Positions 21,669 to 32,811 of a DNA stretch of 64,000 bases are shown piece after piece; position 1 is the stretch's first letter, and each line of letters starts with the position of its first letter. The position numbers and the translations under genes are program-made. Source of the DNA: Hofstenia miamia (lineage: Eukaryota > Xenacoelomorpha > Acoela); NCBI GenBank assembly GCA_004352715.1, contig SCFE01000044.1, positions 1,196,402-1,260,401 of the forward strand. The letters are read 5' to 3'. The notes beneath the pieces were generated by a model that was not told the DNA's origin, did not search any database, and saw only the letters and a program-made list of their open reading frames with translations.

Positions 21669-22874
21669 TACTTTGTTATATGCACTTAATTAATTTTCTG
21701 TATTATTTTTGAAATTTTTTTTGGATTATTGTGGCCATAGAAATGGAGGCCAATCAACAAAAACCAGCTCATACTCCATTTTCTTTTTCAAAGATTCAAA
21801 AATTCTATAGTGGCTCGAGAAATTTGTGGAGTACATGGTGAAGGCGTCATCATTAAAAGAACGGCACGGAAATGGTTTTTGAGCTTCTTTGGGGGCGAAT
21901 TTTGAATTCAGTGACTATCCAAATTCCGGTAGACCCGTGCAGTTGAAAGAAAATCAATTTTGTGATGTTATTCACGAAGATCCGCAACATCACTCTTTGG
22001 GAAAGGTGTAAAAGCTCGGTGCTTGGGTACTACATTTTCTTGACGAAAATCTATAACTCAAGTGAGCTTCCATATTTGCAAGCTTGTTTACTTGGCATCA
22101 AGTCACTTCTGACAACAAAAAGAAATTTCTGTATTGAATAGTCATTAGTGATTAGAAAGGGTGCCTTTTGTGAATTTGAAGAAAAAGAAGGAATTGTTGA
22201 GCCCAAGCAAGCTGGCAACATTTCGAATGAAGCCAGTGATGCACATGTTTGGCGTGATCTACTACGAAATTCTTGAAAATAGCCAAGCAGTTGGTGCTAA
22301 GCATTATATTCAGCAAATTTGGCGGCTCAAAAAGACAATAGGAATCGACCTCGCCTAATGTGGCATGGTGTTCTTTTGAAGCATGGCAATGCTCGTTCAC
22401 ATATCTCAAATTTTTTACCATATCTGATATATTCTCCTAATCTTGCATCTGCCAATTTTCATTTGTTAAAATCTCTTTTCAACAATCTTAGAGGTGTTGG
22501 TTAGCTGGATAATTTTTTGCCCCTATGTCCAGTAATTTTTACCGCAGCGGTATTGAAAAACTGGTAGAACGATGGGGTACTGTTGTAAAAAGTGAAAGAG
22601 AATACATCATTGATTGATAAAGAACTTTTTTATTTTCTTATATATTTTAATGTTCAATAAAGTCCTATAAAAACAGGACGAACTTATCTGACACCGTAAT
22701 ACATTTGTGAGCTGATAAGTTTAAATATGAACACAATTATTTTATAAAAGTATGTACTTACAACCCTCTAACACAAATTCTGTCTCACCATCGTTTGATA
22801 CGTTATGGTTTTGGTTTTTGAATTTCTAAAACTATCAAATCTCATATAATTGTTGGAACTACCTTTTGCAATAG

Positions 22875-23083
22875 AGTACATTGTATTTTCACTGGGAGAC
22901 TTCCTAAGTGATTTTGGAGGAACACTTGGTCTTTATATGGGAATATCACTTCTAAGCATATTTTGCGGACTAAAGCAACTGGTACTTCTGGTTAAAAGAA
23001 ACATGAATGGAGAAATTATTGCTTTGGATTCGCCACCTGTTGAGTTTATATCAAAGAAGTCAATTTCTATTCCAAATTTGTAG
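22875..23083 (+). CDS. DEG/ENaC exon 7: TM2, selectivity filter and C-terminus
   Basis: Encodes residues 470-537 and the stop codon. FLSDFGGTLGLYMGISLLSI (about 478-497) is the pore-lining second transmembrane helix. The G-I-S triplet at 491-493 fits the GxS selectivity filter, and the S-D-F-G-G run matches the family LLSDIGG motif. After TM2 comes a short basic cytosolic tail of about 35 residues without an obvious PY motif. The acceptor is GCAATAG before 22875 (phase 1). The stop is TAG at 23081-23083. The exon lies 178 bases beyond a dead mariner transposon. Confidence 0.88.
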
Positions 23084-23097
23084 GCTCAAATGTTTAT

Positions 23098-23103
23098 AAT
23101 AAA
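23098..23103 (+). promoter_or_regulatory. Candidate polyadenylation signal of the DEG/ENaC gene
   Basis: AATAAA lies 14 bases after the stop codon. It is very close to the coding end, and in DNA this AT-rich the hexamer is expected often by chance, so a later signal could be the real one. Confidence 0.35.
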
Positions 23104-23923
23104 AATTTAGAAATCATTCTTAAAATTTCATGATAATCAACTATACAATTAAATTTTTACCTGAGCGAATATTTGATAATTCGCTTAATCAATCATAGAT
23201 CCCCTAAATAATTTCTTTGGATGTGCTGTAAATTTTACTTCACAAAATATGTTGCTTAATCAAGTAGAAAGAAACTGCTCTCTTTTTAATAATATGAAGG
23301 GATATTATTTAAAATATTTTAGAAATATGCAGGTCTACCCCTTTCAATGTATGTAGTAGCACATGAAATGTAAGGGTAAAATTCAGCTTTCAATATTGAA
23401 GCAGTGTAAACCCCATTTGCAAACTTTCTGAATATTGTTTGTCTTACTTATTTACATCATTTGCCTATTTTTGAACATCTGTTTCATAGTATAAAGGCAT
23501 GTGCAATTATTAAAATGCATGAAAATCACAAAATTATAACTAAGTCAGAAATATAAGATCACAAAATCAGAAAATCCTTTCTTGTTTAATATTGTAAAAT
23601 TTCTATCCTAGCCATAATTTACCAGAAATATTATTTCGGTTAAAGAAACTTTTTAATGGATTTCAATTTTTCAATGTTCTTTATTTCTTTAAGTAGTGAA
23701 TTCCAGATTCAAATGGGTTCATTTATGATTTCTTGAAACATGTAAAAAGTTTTAATCTTGCATTCTGATCAGACTTGTCAATGCGTCGAGCTTGTAATGA
23801 GCGGTGCCAACCCGAGCTTCAACAATGCATTTGATAGACAACAAGCTCAAAACGAGCATGTTTTAACCAGCCATTTTATTATTTTTAGAAGGCTAATTTG
23901 AGCGTTTTTAATCTCTGACAAGA
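23104..23923. other. Intergenic AT-rich DNA after the channel gene
   Basis: No coding motif. Around 23770-23870 is a somewhat GC-richer stretch with repeated GAGC/GCTC motifs, possibly an old element end. Confidence 0.4.
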
Positions 23924-25161
23924 CTACAAAATTTCCTGGTCAATTCTCTGTGTGTTCTGAACCAAATACATTATGCTGATGGATTTGTGAATAAGCAGGG
24001 TGAAATCATCCTCCAGATCACATTTCAGTTCCATTTGATGTCTAATAGCTGGAGGGAAACCACAACATACATAGGAAAACAGATCATGGTGAGAATAGTC
24101 AGGAGAAGTTTTGCTGAATTGGAACAACTGTTCAAACTTAATGTTAAAATTTGATACATCACCACTCTTTTTGAATTTCATTTGACACAGTAAAGTCTGT
24201 AATGTTGTTTAATATGAAGAGCTTTATAGTGGTCTTCAAAGTAGCTAACTAACAATTGATATTATGACTTAATTCTTTTATCCAACACCACATATTGATT
24301 GTATGTTAGGCCTTGCAAATATAATGCAAAATTTACCACTGCACCTTGCTGACTGATATGTTGTTGTTTCATCAACTCAAAGAGAAAAAACCATTCATTA
24401 AGTGCCTGAGAAACTTCGTTGATTTTCTAGTAAACTTGGGTAGTACAGCATGCTTTTTGACATAGTTTCTGGATGAAGACTCATAAGGGAGCATTGAATC
24501 AGAGAAGCCAGGACCTATTGAAGCTTTTGTATCAGTGCTGGAACTAGTAACAGTGCATGGGAAAGCATTGCTATTGATTGTGGGAATCGTAGTTAGCAGG
24601 GCCAAACTCAGGGTACATGATGTAGACAAAGTTACCGGAAAGTTTGTTGAAGTCATGTAGTTTGGAGTAGTTACTGAAATAGTAGAAGCATGAACACATC
24701 TTAATGGATTAGGCAATACAGACAGATGATCAGACAGGGATACTTTGACCACACTGCAATTATCAATGTGCTTCTTTAATATACCATCAGACAATACCTG
24801 CATTAGCTGTGACATTTTCTCAAAAAATCTAGCTTCAAATGATTGCATGACTTACTGCAATTCTTTACAATAGACTAAACCACTGTTAGTTTGTGTAGCA
24901 TCTTCATTCATGAGATAAGGTACAAAAGGATTTCAAGACAACAATCTTATTGCCTTAGCTCCTAATGTCAGAGGGGTTCACATCTATTAACAAAGTAATC
25001 TTTTGCAATAGAGCATCATTAGATTCTCTGAGTTCAAATTTGCACACATCTCTTACTTGCAACTCTTCAGTTAACCAGTTGATGTGGTGCCAGGCTTCCT
25101 CATAAGAGCAAGATTTCATTGAATTGGTCAGAGTCATTTCTAGAAGGACTATGAAGTGCAT
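23924..25161 (-). pseudogene. Gag-like relic of an LTR retrotransposon
   Basis: Three - strand open frames (25161-24955, 24848-24372, 24181-23924) lie in order. The last carries MKFKKSGDVSNFNIKFEQLF, close to the gag capsid pattern of Ty3-like elements (Q-x-x-x-x-x-V-x-x-F-x-x-x-F), followed by hydrophobic helices and LLIHKSISIMYL where gag proteins of this class have an ALxxAxxxE/D helix. The middle frame is Ser/Thr-rich. No protease or zinc knuckle seen. Low to moderate confidence. Confidence 0.4.
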
Positions 25162-26204
25162 TCAGCTTGGTAAGCACACAGTGTGAGTGTCTGGCAGGCA
25201 GGAGGGTGGACAAAAAACAGTCACAGGCAATGAAATAGACTGAGACATAGGAGAAGTATCCATTTCCAAAAATAGTAACATTATGAATAAGTACAATGTT
25301 AAAGATAAATCTAGAATAAACAATAGAATAAAAACAAGAAATTTTCAAAGACAACAATTAAGAAAATCCAATGAAAAAAAGTAATTAACTTTAAATAAAT
25401 TAACAAAATAACAATCCAAAGACATTTGGGAATCAATCATCTACCACCAACAGCTTTAATCAAACCACTGGGAATCATGGTAAAATTAAGTATATAAAAA
25501 GAAAAAATTAAAATGTAACTGCATCATAGCCAACCTCTACAAGGGCGTCTGTCATTTAAATTCAAAAAGCGCATAAAAAGATACAAACAAGACAACATTA
25601 AAAAGAACAACAACAAATAGGACGCGTAAAAATCACCAGCTAAAACACTATAGTTCACCTGACAATAAAGACCAGCAACCAGAGATAACTATAAGATCAC
25701 GACAAGGTCACCACATAGAATTCCAAGATTAATTAGGGTAGACTGCTGATCCAGTATTCTGCCTCAATATTAAGTGTACTCCTTAGCAACAGACATGATA
25801 GAATTAAACTTAATTGATCTCTGATTTTCTCATAATAATTGATATGTAAATGAATATAACTAATTTTCTTTTAGGTAGCAAGAAGAGTTGAGTCCACCTA
25901 TGATTAAATATAATAAATAATAAATTATAGCATGTATTTGCCATACATTCATGCAAGCCAGCAGGCATAATTTAACCACAGTGTAAATTGTTATGTGCTT
26001 TGTCCAAATGAAGTGGAAAGAACAAGCTTTATTAACTAGCCATATGCATATCCTTAACTTAATGTGACCACTATTTGGGGCAACTAAATCAAGAAGCTAT
26101 GCAACTTGTTTTAGCATGACTCCCAAATTGTTGCCTATCTAATTATAAACATAATAGGAAAATATTTAAAGCCACAAGCAAGAGAGAATAAATTAGCATG
26201 CACA
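25162..26204. other. AT-rich DNA without recognised features
   Basis: Stops in all frames; no repeat or gene motif recognised. Confidence 0.45.
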
Positions 26205-26655
26205 CTTACAACTTTGCGCGCAACTTTTTGAATAATTATAAAGCTCACAACAAAAATATTTAGCATAAACACTTCATACTTTGTGCACAACTTTTTAGGT
26301 AATTATATAGTTCACAACAAAAACATTTTTGTACACACATTTTTGTGCACAACTTTTTGGTTGCGCAATTTATTGCCATTTTAAAAAATTAATTCTACTA
26401 GTAAAATGCACTGCATCCAATACAATCAAGCAGTCTGAAGAAAAAAGACCTTGTTTGAAAGGATCTTGCGTGATTTTATTCAGGTATGTTATATTAATAA
26501 TGCGTGGTTAAATTCTCTCTCTGTGAGAAATGATAAAATCATAATATATGAATTAAAAGTTCACAACAAAGTTGGAATCGCCTACATAGTTACAACTTTT
26601 CTTGTGCGCCTCATTATATCAAGAATGGCTGTGCACAAAGTTATAAGTATGTATG
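26205..26655. repeat. Repeat block with CTTACAACTTTGCGC-type units in direct and inverted order
   Basis: Three direct copies of a roughly 60-75 bp unit (ACAACTTT-like core with GCGCAACTTTTT and TTCACAACAAAAA) start near 26208, 26276 and 26330. Inverted versions occur near 26555-26655 (TTCACAACAAAG; GTGCACAAAGTTATAAGT). The outer ends are inverted relative to each other, suggesting a non-autonomous DNA element with multiplied terminal units. Confidence 0.5.
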
Positions 26656-27711
26656 TTTCTTAACACTGGCACAGAGCTAAACTAAACGCTTTACAGGTTA
26701 CCCTACATATTTATATAAAATAACACAATTATTACCTGCAGCTTTTTTACAAATTCAATTCCCTAGCAAAGTTCAAAAGTTTAATTTAAGCAATGTTAAA
26801 TTTGAATTGAAGGACAATCCAATACTGCACTAGTTGTACTGAATAAAATTGCAATTAGAATGCTTACAAAATAAATAAATCAAATAAATCAAACAAATCA
26901 AACAATCAAATAACACCGCAAATATATATTAAATATATATTTAATATTATTAATGTAATATTTATCGGGGTAACCAAGGTAACTTCTGATATTTGTCTCT
27001 ACCGGTTCCCCTGTTTGCCACAATCAAAGTCTTTACCAGTTTAATAGATACAATCAATTAAATGTAGAGGCCCCGACATTACATTATTCACTTCTGTAAA
27101 TTTTCTTAATATAAATTATTTTAATGAAATAAGTTTGTGTCTTGCATGTTATCTTATACACAATAAATTTGGAACATACTCACCTGTACTTTCGCCTCCG
27201 TAAATAATTGCCTTGTGGTCTAAAGACAAAGGAGTCAATTTGGTCTACAGTCTCAGTAATTAAATAGTCTATCAAATTATAAAAAATTAATGTGCACAGA
27301 GATAACGATTGTGACAACTTGTATATAATAAATGTATAATTCTGCCGCGTAAAACCGTCAAAATTTCACGAATATTTGACATCAAGTATCATCTAAGAAG
27401 TTAAGAAACTTGCAATGATTACGGTAAACACTCACAAGTTTAAATGAATTTGTTTCAAAAAATATTTTCTTTTGAGATTAATTTTAGTTCAATATTTATA
27501 ATCAGCTGCAAAGATTCTTTTCACAAACTCCAATACAAAAATGACTTGAATAAAATTGCCACATCAGAAGAGAATAAATGTCTAGGTCAGTATTACAACC
27601 CCGCCACAAATTCATTTTCATTTGTATGAAATTAAAATCATTAAATGTAATCACAAAGTATATTTCGCAGAAAATACACTAATTATTTTGAAGTTTACAT
27701 ATATATGTACA

Positions 27712-27713
<2 letters not shown>
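26656..27713. other. AT-rich DNA without recognised features
   Basis: A few short open frames (for example 27444-27629) without motifs; a short ATCAAATAAATC-type tandem at about 26873-26912. Confidence 0.4.
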
Positions 27714-27744
<31 letters not shown>

Positions 27745-27857
27745 NNNNNNNNNNNNNNNNNNNNNNNNNNNNNNNNNNNNNNNNNNNNNNNNNNNNNNNN
27801 NNNNNNNNNNNNNNNNNNNNNNNNNNNNNNNNNNNNNNNNGGCGCTGTTGTTATATT

Positions 27858-27890
<33 letters not shown>
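27714..27890. repeat. (TA)n tracts around an assembly gap
   Basis: (TA)n at 27714-27744, Ns at 27745-27840, then GGCGCTGTTGTTATATTCA and another (TA)n at 27860-27890. The same 19-mer occurs at 31613-31631, again before (TA)n. Confidence 0.9.
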
Positions 27891-27891
<1 letters not shown>

Positions 27892-27894
<3 letters not shown>

Positions 27895-29511
27895 TGGTGG
27901 CCATAAAGGTTCGCACACCTCGAAAATATTATCGTTTTATTAATTGTCGTAGGATACATCGATTTTTCTGAGGCAACTTAGGCTATTATATATAGTTCGT
28001 AAATAATGCTGACCCATTAAATGACAATGACGTTTCGATTTCAACATATTTGGGTTGGACAAAAAGCTTCGAACACCTGCATATTTTGAACAATTAAACA
28101 AGTTACAAACGAAAATTTTGTTTGAGGAGAAATTATTGGGCTTAAAAATGTAACAAAAGTATCATTTCTATACAAAGTTAAAAATTAGTACTTTGCATAG
28201 TGTACATAGGCGTCAAAAACCGGCTTGATATGACTTGGAAGAGATTTCTTCAGATTCTCAATGAATAATTCTGGGATGTTCCGAAAATCCTCTTGAATTT
28301 GCTCCCGTAATTCAGAAATGTTAGTTGGATCACTTTTGGAAACATTTCTTCTCAGCTCAGCACAAAAATTTTCAATTATATTTAAATCATGATACTGAGT
28401 AGGCCAATTATTCAAGTTTGGAAACTGTCATTACTTCAAGAAATATCGGAGTTTTTCCAGTCTGGGGCATGTTGCTGCATTTTATATCATAATTTCAGTG
28501 CCTTCAAGGAATAACAATATAAAGTCCTTTAATATTTAAATGTTTGTGCGAATATCCATGTTGCCATCAGAGATTACTAGTTTTCATTTCCAGAATATTT
28601 GATATACTCTCATTCCATGACACTACCGCCTCCAAACTTCGCAGTTTTCAGAGTGTATATGGTGTGTCCTCTTGAAACATTACGTGGCCGTCGTGCATGA
28701 GTTGTTCTACACCTTTATAGTTCAATGTTGGACTCATCAGTATAAACGATTTAATTCTAATCACTACTTGCTATTTTAAGAAATAAGTGACACCATTTTA
28801 CTTTGAAACTTCGTTGCTTCACCGACAGTTTGGGGCATTGAGTTGCAACTCTGACTACGAGATAAGCACATTATTGAGGATCGTTCTGATAGTTTGATTG
28901 GTAAATTCACTGCCTTTGGTCTAATTCTACTGAAGCTCTGTGGCTGTAAGCATGGAGTTGTCTTTTGAAATGCTTTTTAACGTGTGTTTCGGGTGTTGGC
29001 CAACATTTGACTAACGTCCTAGACTTTCTTATGTTGATTATTATCAACTGCTTTAAAATGATTGACAAAATCATGAATAATTGGCTCTGTTCGTTCCGAC
29101 TTCTTTCAAAATCTGTCCAAGTGACCCAGATGCAAGATGCTTTGAAATAATGTGCTTGTATATAATTTGGGGATAGTTGGTACATGCATGATTTAATTAA
29201 ATGACCTATTGAAAACAATTCTGATTTGCTGTAATCAGTGAAAAAGTTAAGCAAGTAAAGTCGGCAGAGAAGATATGGAAGAAAACCTTGTGTGCGAAGC
29301 TTTTTGTACAGGAGTGTACACCTGTTGAAAATAAAGACATCCTAGAATCCGCCTCCTACTAATGTTAACATTTTATTTTTCATCTGAAAAATAATTCGGT
29401 ATATGATATATCTAATGTAGCAAAAATATTGTAACATTCTAAAATATCAGTTTCTAGAAGGAGCGTAACATTAATTTCATTCAACCGTGCGAACCTTTAT
29501 GGCCGCCACTG
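27892..29511 (-). mobile_element. Tc1-like transposon with intact inverted repeats and TA duplication
   Basis: Left end CAGTGGTGGCCATAAAGGTT (27892 on) and right end, read as complement, CAGTGGCGGCCATAAAGGTT (to 29511), are both flanked by TA. The element of 1620 bp has the size of Tc1. Its transposase on the - strand is broken: the C-terminal frame (28415-28185) carries WPTQYHDLNIIENF, the catalytic Glu region of the DD34/35E domain, and the usual C-terminal SLPSHIKPVF. The N-terminal half is scrambled by stops and frameshifts. It may have inserted into the (TA)n tract at its left. Confidence 0.88.
28185..28415 (-). pseudogene. Tc1 transposase C-terminal fragment
   Basis: 76 open codons containing the conserved WPTQYHDLNIIENF block (standard form WPAQSPDLNPIENLW) with the third acidic residue retained, then an IPELF-x-SLPSHI tail and stop. 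Upstream frames are interrupted, so no functional protein can be made. Confidence 0.85.
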
Positions 29512-29819
29512 TATATATAATACCAAAAGCATAAACAGTTTCTAATTTTTTGTTCGGCACTAAATTTTATTTACTTTTGTTTTGTGTTAGAAATGTATAC
29601 GGTATGTACGAATTAATCGGTGGACCTTGAGGCTCACCAAGTATTCCATACTAGAAGAAGATTTTTCTACAATGGTCTGATCACTTTACTTTTAACAGAC
29701 AGCAACTTATGAAAGACATCACTTAAGGAGTAGAACAATGATAAGAATTCATTTGCTCATTGGAGTTAGACTTGGAATGGGGGTCGGTTTCCCTCTGTGT
29801 TGTTTCCTATTTTTTGTGA

Positions 29820-30235
29820 CTACCGTGTATGAAGCAATTTTTGTGGCAGAGAGTAGATAAAAACTGAAAAGAAGATGGAAAGGCAATCACGAATGTCTCT
29901 CCTGAAAACATTCTTGTTTATTCCTGTTAAGTCAGGCAACTCACGAAGAGACATTCTTATCTCTTTTTCTACCCTTTCACATTGTAAGGATTGCATCCAT
30001 TGCACAGTCTTTCACAACGCTCATCATCAGAATGCCCAACTTCTTTAAAGCGGCGATACCAATATACACAGTTGCATAAAGGGGACACATTCAGTTCTGC
30101 ATCTTGAAGGTTTTCATAGATTTCCCCTGCTGTGCGACCTTGTTTGTTGTCTATGTAAATGCAGGCTCGATAGTGTTCTTTTCGTTGTTCAATCTGTGCG
30201 CTGTACAATAATAAACTGCAGCCATACAGAGACAA
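29820..30235 (-). pseudogene. Mariner-family transposase N-terminal relic
   Basis: The - strand frames read IEQRKEHYRACIYIDNKQGR, then TAGEIYENLQDAELN and VYWYRRFKEVGHSDDE, the paired helix-turn-helix region of Mos1/Hsmar-type mariner transposases. The adjoining frame (30005-29820) has VEKEIRMSLRELPDLTGIN, the second HTH. A frame break separates them and the catalytic domain is absent. It sits below the last visible FN3 exon and could be an intronic relic of that gene. Confidence 0.65.
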
Positions 30236-30597
30236 TTAAATTAACAACCAGATTTACAGCTGAAATCACATGAAGGGTCTACTTACGCGTCAATTTTACT
30301 TGCTGTGTGTGGTCCTGTATCACATCAGTCGAGGAATTTAACAGAAACCCAAAGAATTTTGAAATATTTAGAAAATTCAATAATGATCCCAGCAGTAAAC
30401 TTCAAAACATTACTCGCAAAGTATTTGCGATGAAGCCAATTTAAGTTGAATATTAATATATTACACTGAAATAGGCTTTCAGAAATAGTTTATATTTTAT
30501 AGAGCTATACTATTATAAGGCGCGTTAATTTCCAATGGCTTTTTTATATCTTGCATGAAACTTTGAAATGCTGTAAACAAAAAATTTGCAGACTTAC

Positions 30598-30826
30598 CGA
30601 ATTCATCCACATATCGTATGTCTTCTGAATATTCCAAAGTAATACTATGCCTTAGCGCTGGATTGACATTCGGATCAATTCGGATACTGTAGTAAAGGCT
30701 TTTATTAAAGTTAGGTATGTGAAGACTTTCTGAAGGCTTTTCAAGAAATTCCTCGTCTTTCGATTGAATAAGATATGCTTTTGATGTGGGAACCGAATTC
30801 GGCCTTTTCCGAGTTGTAACCGTCAC
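30598..30826 (-). CDS. FN3 gene exon d
   Basis: Encodes 76 residues plus one base. The acceptor is AAATTAG next to 30826 (phase 0); the donor is AATTCG/GTAAGT after 30598. It begins VTVTTRKRPNSVP, typical of an FN3 G strand followed by the proline linker, and continues with LHIPNF and YYSIRIDPNV, which fit further beta strands. The next exon downstream (below 30598) was not found, so the 3' part of the gene is missing or lies farther left. Confidence 0.52.
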
Positions 30827-30869
30827 CTAATTTACAAAAACACACACATATATATATATATATATATAT

Positions 30870-31005
30870 NNNNNNNNNNNNNNNNNNNNNNNNNNNNNNN
30901 NNNNNNNNNNNNNNNNNNNNNNNNNNNNNNNNNNNNNNNNNNNNNNNNNNNNNNNNNNNNNNNNNNNNNNNNNNNNNNNNNNNNNNNNNNNNNNNNNNNN
31001 NNNNN
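30870..31005. other. Assembly gap in (TA)n
   Basis: 136 Ns following a (TA)n tract at about 30849-30869. Confidence 0.99.
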
Positions 31006-31500
31006 ATGATGGTGTTGAAATATTTCAGTATTTAAATGTCCATTAATATGCTCTTTTATACGTTTCCCGAAATATATATATATATATTCAAAATACCAAC
31101 AAGGAAACGAAAATTGAAGAATACTTGAAAAACCATATATATATAACCCAGTTGAGAAATTCAAAAACGAGTAAGTTGTTGAATATAAGGTCACCCAATT
31201 TTTAATATCGTTCAATTTCAAAAACATGTTTAGAAACAAAAAAGATATTCCAAAAAACGTAGTCTTACAAATAGGGTGCAAATACACATTTGATAATTGC
31301 AATGAGTCATATATTGGTGAAAATAAACGGCATCTGGGAACAATATCTAATTAAAATTTCTTAAATTCAAAAATGTTTACTCTTCGCAATGAAATTTTAC
31401 TAAGAACAGAACATTGAAAATTGCAGAGAAAATATGTATAAAGAAACAACAAAAGGGTAAATTAATAAATCGACATCAAACTATGATGACTTCAAATATA
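31006..31500 (+). mobile_element. Third Penelope-like fragment, partly inverted
   Basis: On the + strand, about 31240-31340 encode KYTFDNCNESYIGENKRHLG (GIY-YIG core of another PLE family), and about 31410-31470 encode LKIAEKICIKKQQKGKLINR, its downstream end. The part expected between them is missing there, but a matching piece (KRIKEHINGHLNTEIFQHH) is found on the opposite strand at 31073-31006, next to the gap. Stops interrupt both parts. It lies in the intron between FN3 exons c and d. Confidence 0.65.
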
Positions 31501-31612
31501 TTTTAGTGTATGTAATAAAATGATTTTATGCTTAGTGTAGTTGAATTTAAATATATTTACTGCATATTTTGCAAAATGACGATGATCGTAAAACATCAAA
31601 GAAGGTTTCTTT

Positions 31613-31627
31613 GGCGCTGTTGTTATA

Positions 31628-31664
<37 letters not shown>
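31613..31664. repeat. Shared 19-mer plus (TA)n
   Basis: GGCGCTGTTGTTATATTCA at 31613-31631 is identical to 27841-27859; each copy runs into a long (TA)n. It may be the terminal piece of one repeat family whose insertions sit at TA tracts. Confidence 0.7.
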
Positions 31665-31666
<2 letters not shown>

Positions 31667-32811
31667 TGAAAATACTTATTTAAAAAAAAATTGAAATTAA
31701 TCATACACCTAAAATGTACATTGATATTGCCGGGAAAGGAAAACAAATAGTTGTTTATAAATGATGAAATCACTTAATGTCCTAGCAATTGACTGATTTT
31801 GCATATTAATTTTGACTTTCAAACATCTAATGCAAACTTCAAGCATTCTTTAGCTTCAAAAGCTGATCAAATGATATCCTTAACCCAATTGCCACAAATT
31901 TATTAATTTTCAGATTTTGAGACTCAAGATATGTCTGCACTTTTCTTATTTTTACTTTTATAGCAAGGGAACTATTATGACAAAATTTGAAGTAACTTTC
32001 CAACAATAATTTCCAAATTTTGATTATCTGATATTGGTTTTTTACATAAACTTTATTTACTATTTTATTTCTGTTGTAAAGTAAAAAACCTATCATAAAT
32101 TGATTAACGGCTATTATCAACTCAGAAAGTAACATAAAATTTAGCCTATTGAAGAACGCTTAACCTTCAAAATATCACTTTTTCATACTTCTCATTAAAA
32201 CGATGATGCTATCAGGGTAATAATAACGTCATCGCCTTTTTGGGATTCTTGTATAGAGGAAAGATTGTTTTAACAATGTGCAAAGATTCGTGAAAAATAC
32301 CTATAGATCAATCAACTGCGAATTCTACAGACAAATAAGGTTAAGAACAGTTGGCAAATTTTTGGTGTGTTACAACTTGATTTTTCAAACTGAAAGCCTT
32401 AGACTATCCTTTTAATAACGAAATGAATTTATAGACTTCTAAAATTGCTCAGATGCTAACTAGTATAAATTTTAGATTAGAACCGCAGCAGCCCTCATTT
32501 TGACTGTTTAAAAATGTGTAATTAAGCTGAATCCTAGATCTCTGTGATTTTGTCATATTTTTATCTACTATTTATTAATCTGATAATTAAGATAAACATA
32601 ATACATAGCTCATCTTCAAAATGCTAAAATAGTTTTTAGGTTTTGCATTTATTGCAATTTTGATGTTCCCTATAGTGCTGTACATGTACATGTATTTACT
32701 CTTCAATGAAAATTTAAGGAAGATTTACTGTAAAATCTATAAAAACCATCTTTCTTAATTTGACCAAAATGCAATTTCATACTTAATAATTATAAACCAA
32801 TAAAATATTAC
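31665..32811. other. FN3 gene intron, no recognised features
   Basis: AT-rich; the - strand open frame at 32135-31839 shows no motif and lacks fitting splice sites. Confidence 0.45.

Larger units (their letters stand above)
20614..22696 (+). mobile_element. Dead mariner-family transposon (interrupted)
   Basis: Bounded by imperfect inverted repeats: GTCAGATAAGTTCGTGCGGT at the left (from about 20621) and the complement of GGTGTCAGATAAGTTCGTCC at the right (to about 22695). Without the 962-bp inner insertion (20707-21668) it would be about 1.1-1.2 kb, the usual mariner size. The decayed transposase (about 21740-22615) has the N-terminal GEG...RTARKWF helix-turn-helix region and the C-terminal YSPNLASANFHLLKSLFNN. 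Both expected catalytic Asp positions visible there are changed (HGNARSH for HDNARxH; SANFH for PSDYH). It lies wholly in intron 6. Confidence 0.8.
172..23083 (+). other. DEG/ENaC family sodium channel gene, 3' seven exons
   Basis: Gene span for seven exons that join with matching phases (0, 2, 0, 2, 2, 1) into 537 open codons and a stop. The product is a subunit of a trimeric, non-voltage-gated cation channel of the plasma membrane, with a large cysteine-rich ectodomain between two membrane segments. Visible in order are the post-TM1 FPSVTIC motif, a six-Cys LDLa-like module, the mid-ectodomain IIQCRF motif, the palm and wrist cysteine cluster, the WP motif before the last ectodomain strands, and TM2 with a G-I-S selectivity-filter triplet. 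The cytosolic N-terminus and TM1 must lie before position 1. Introns hold many transposons but none interrupts an exon. Paralogue identity (ASIC, degenerin, FaNaC or pickpocket type) cannot be decided by eye. Confidence 0.88.

Noticed and set aside
22152-22421. Antisense frame over the mariner C-terminal region
   Set aside because: The + strand carries the recognisable mariner motifs; the antisense frame is incidental.
26205-26655. CRISPR-like array
   Set aside because: Units are diverged, unequal, partly inverted, and in eukaryotic DNA; a transposon terminus array is more likely.
29820-30235. Host gene derived from mariner N-terminal domain (SETMAR-like)
   Set aside because: The two helix-turn-helix parts are in different frames and there is no fused host exon visible; treated as a relic.
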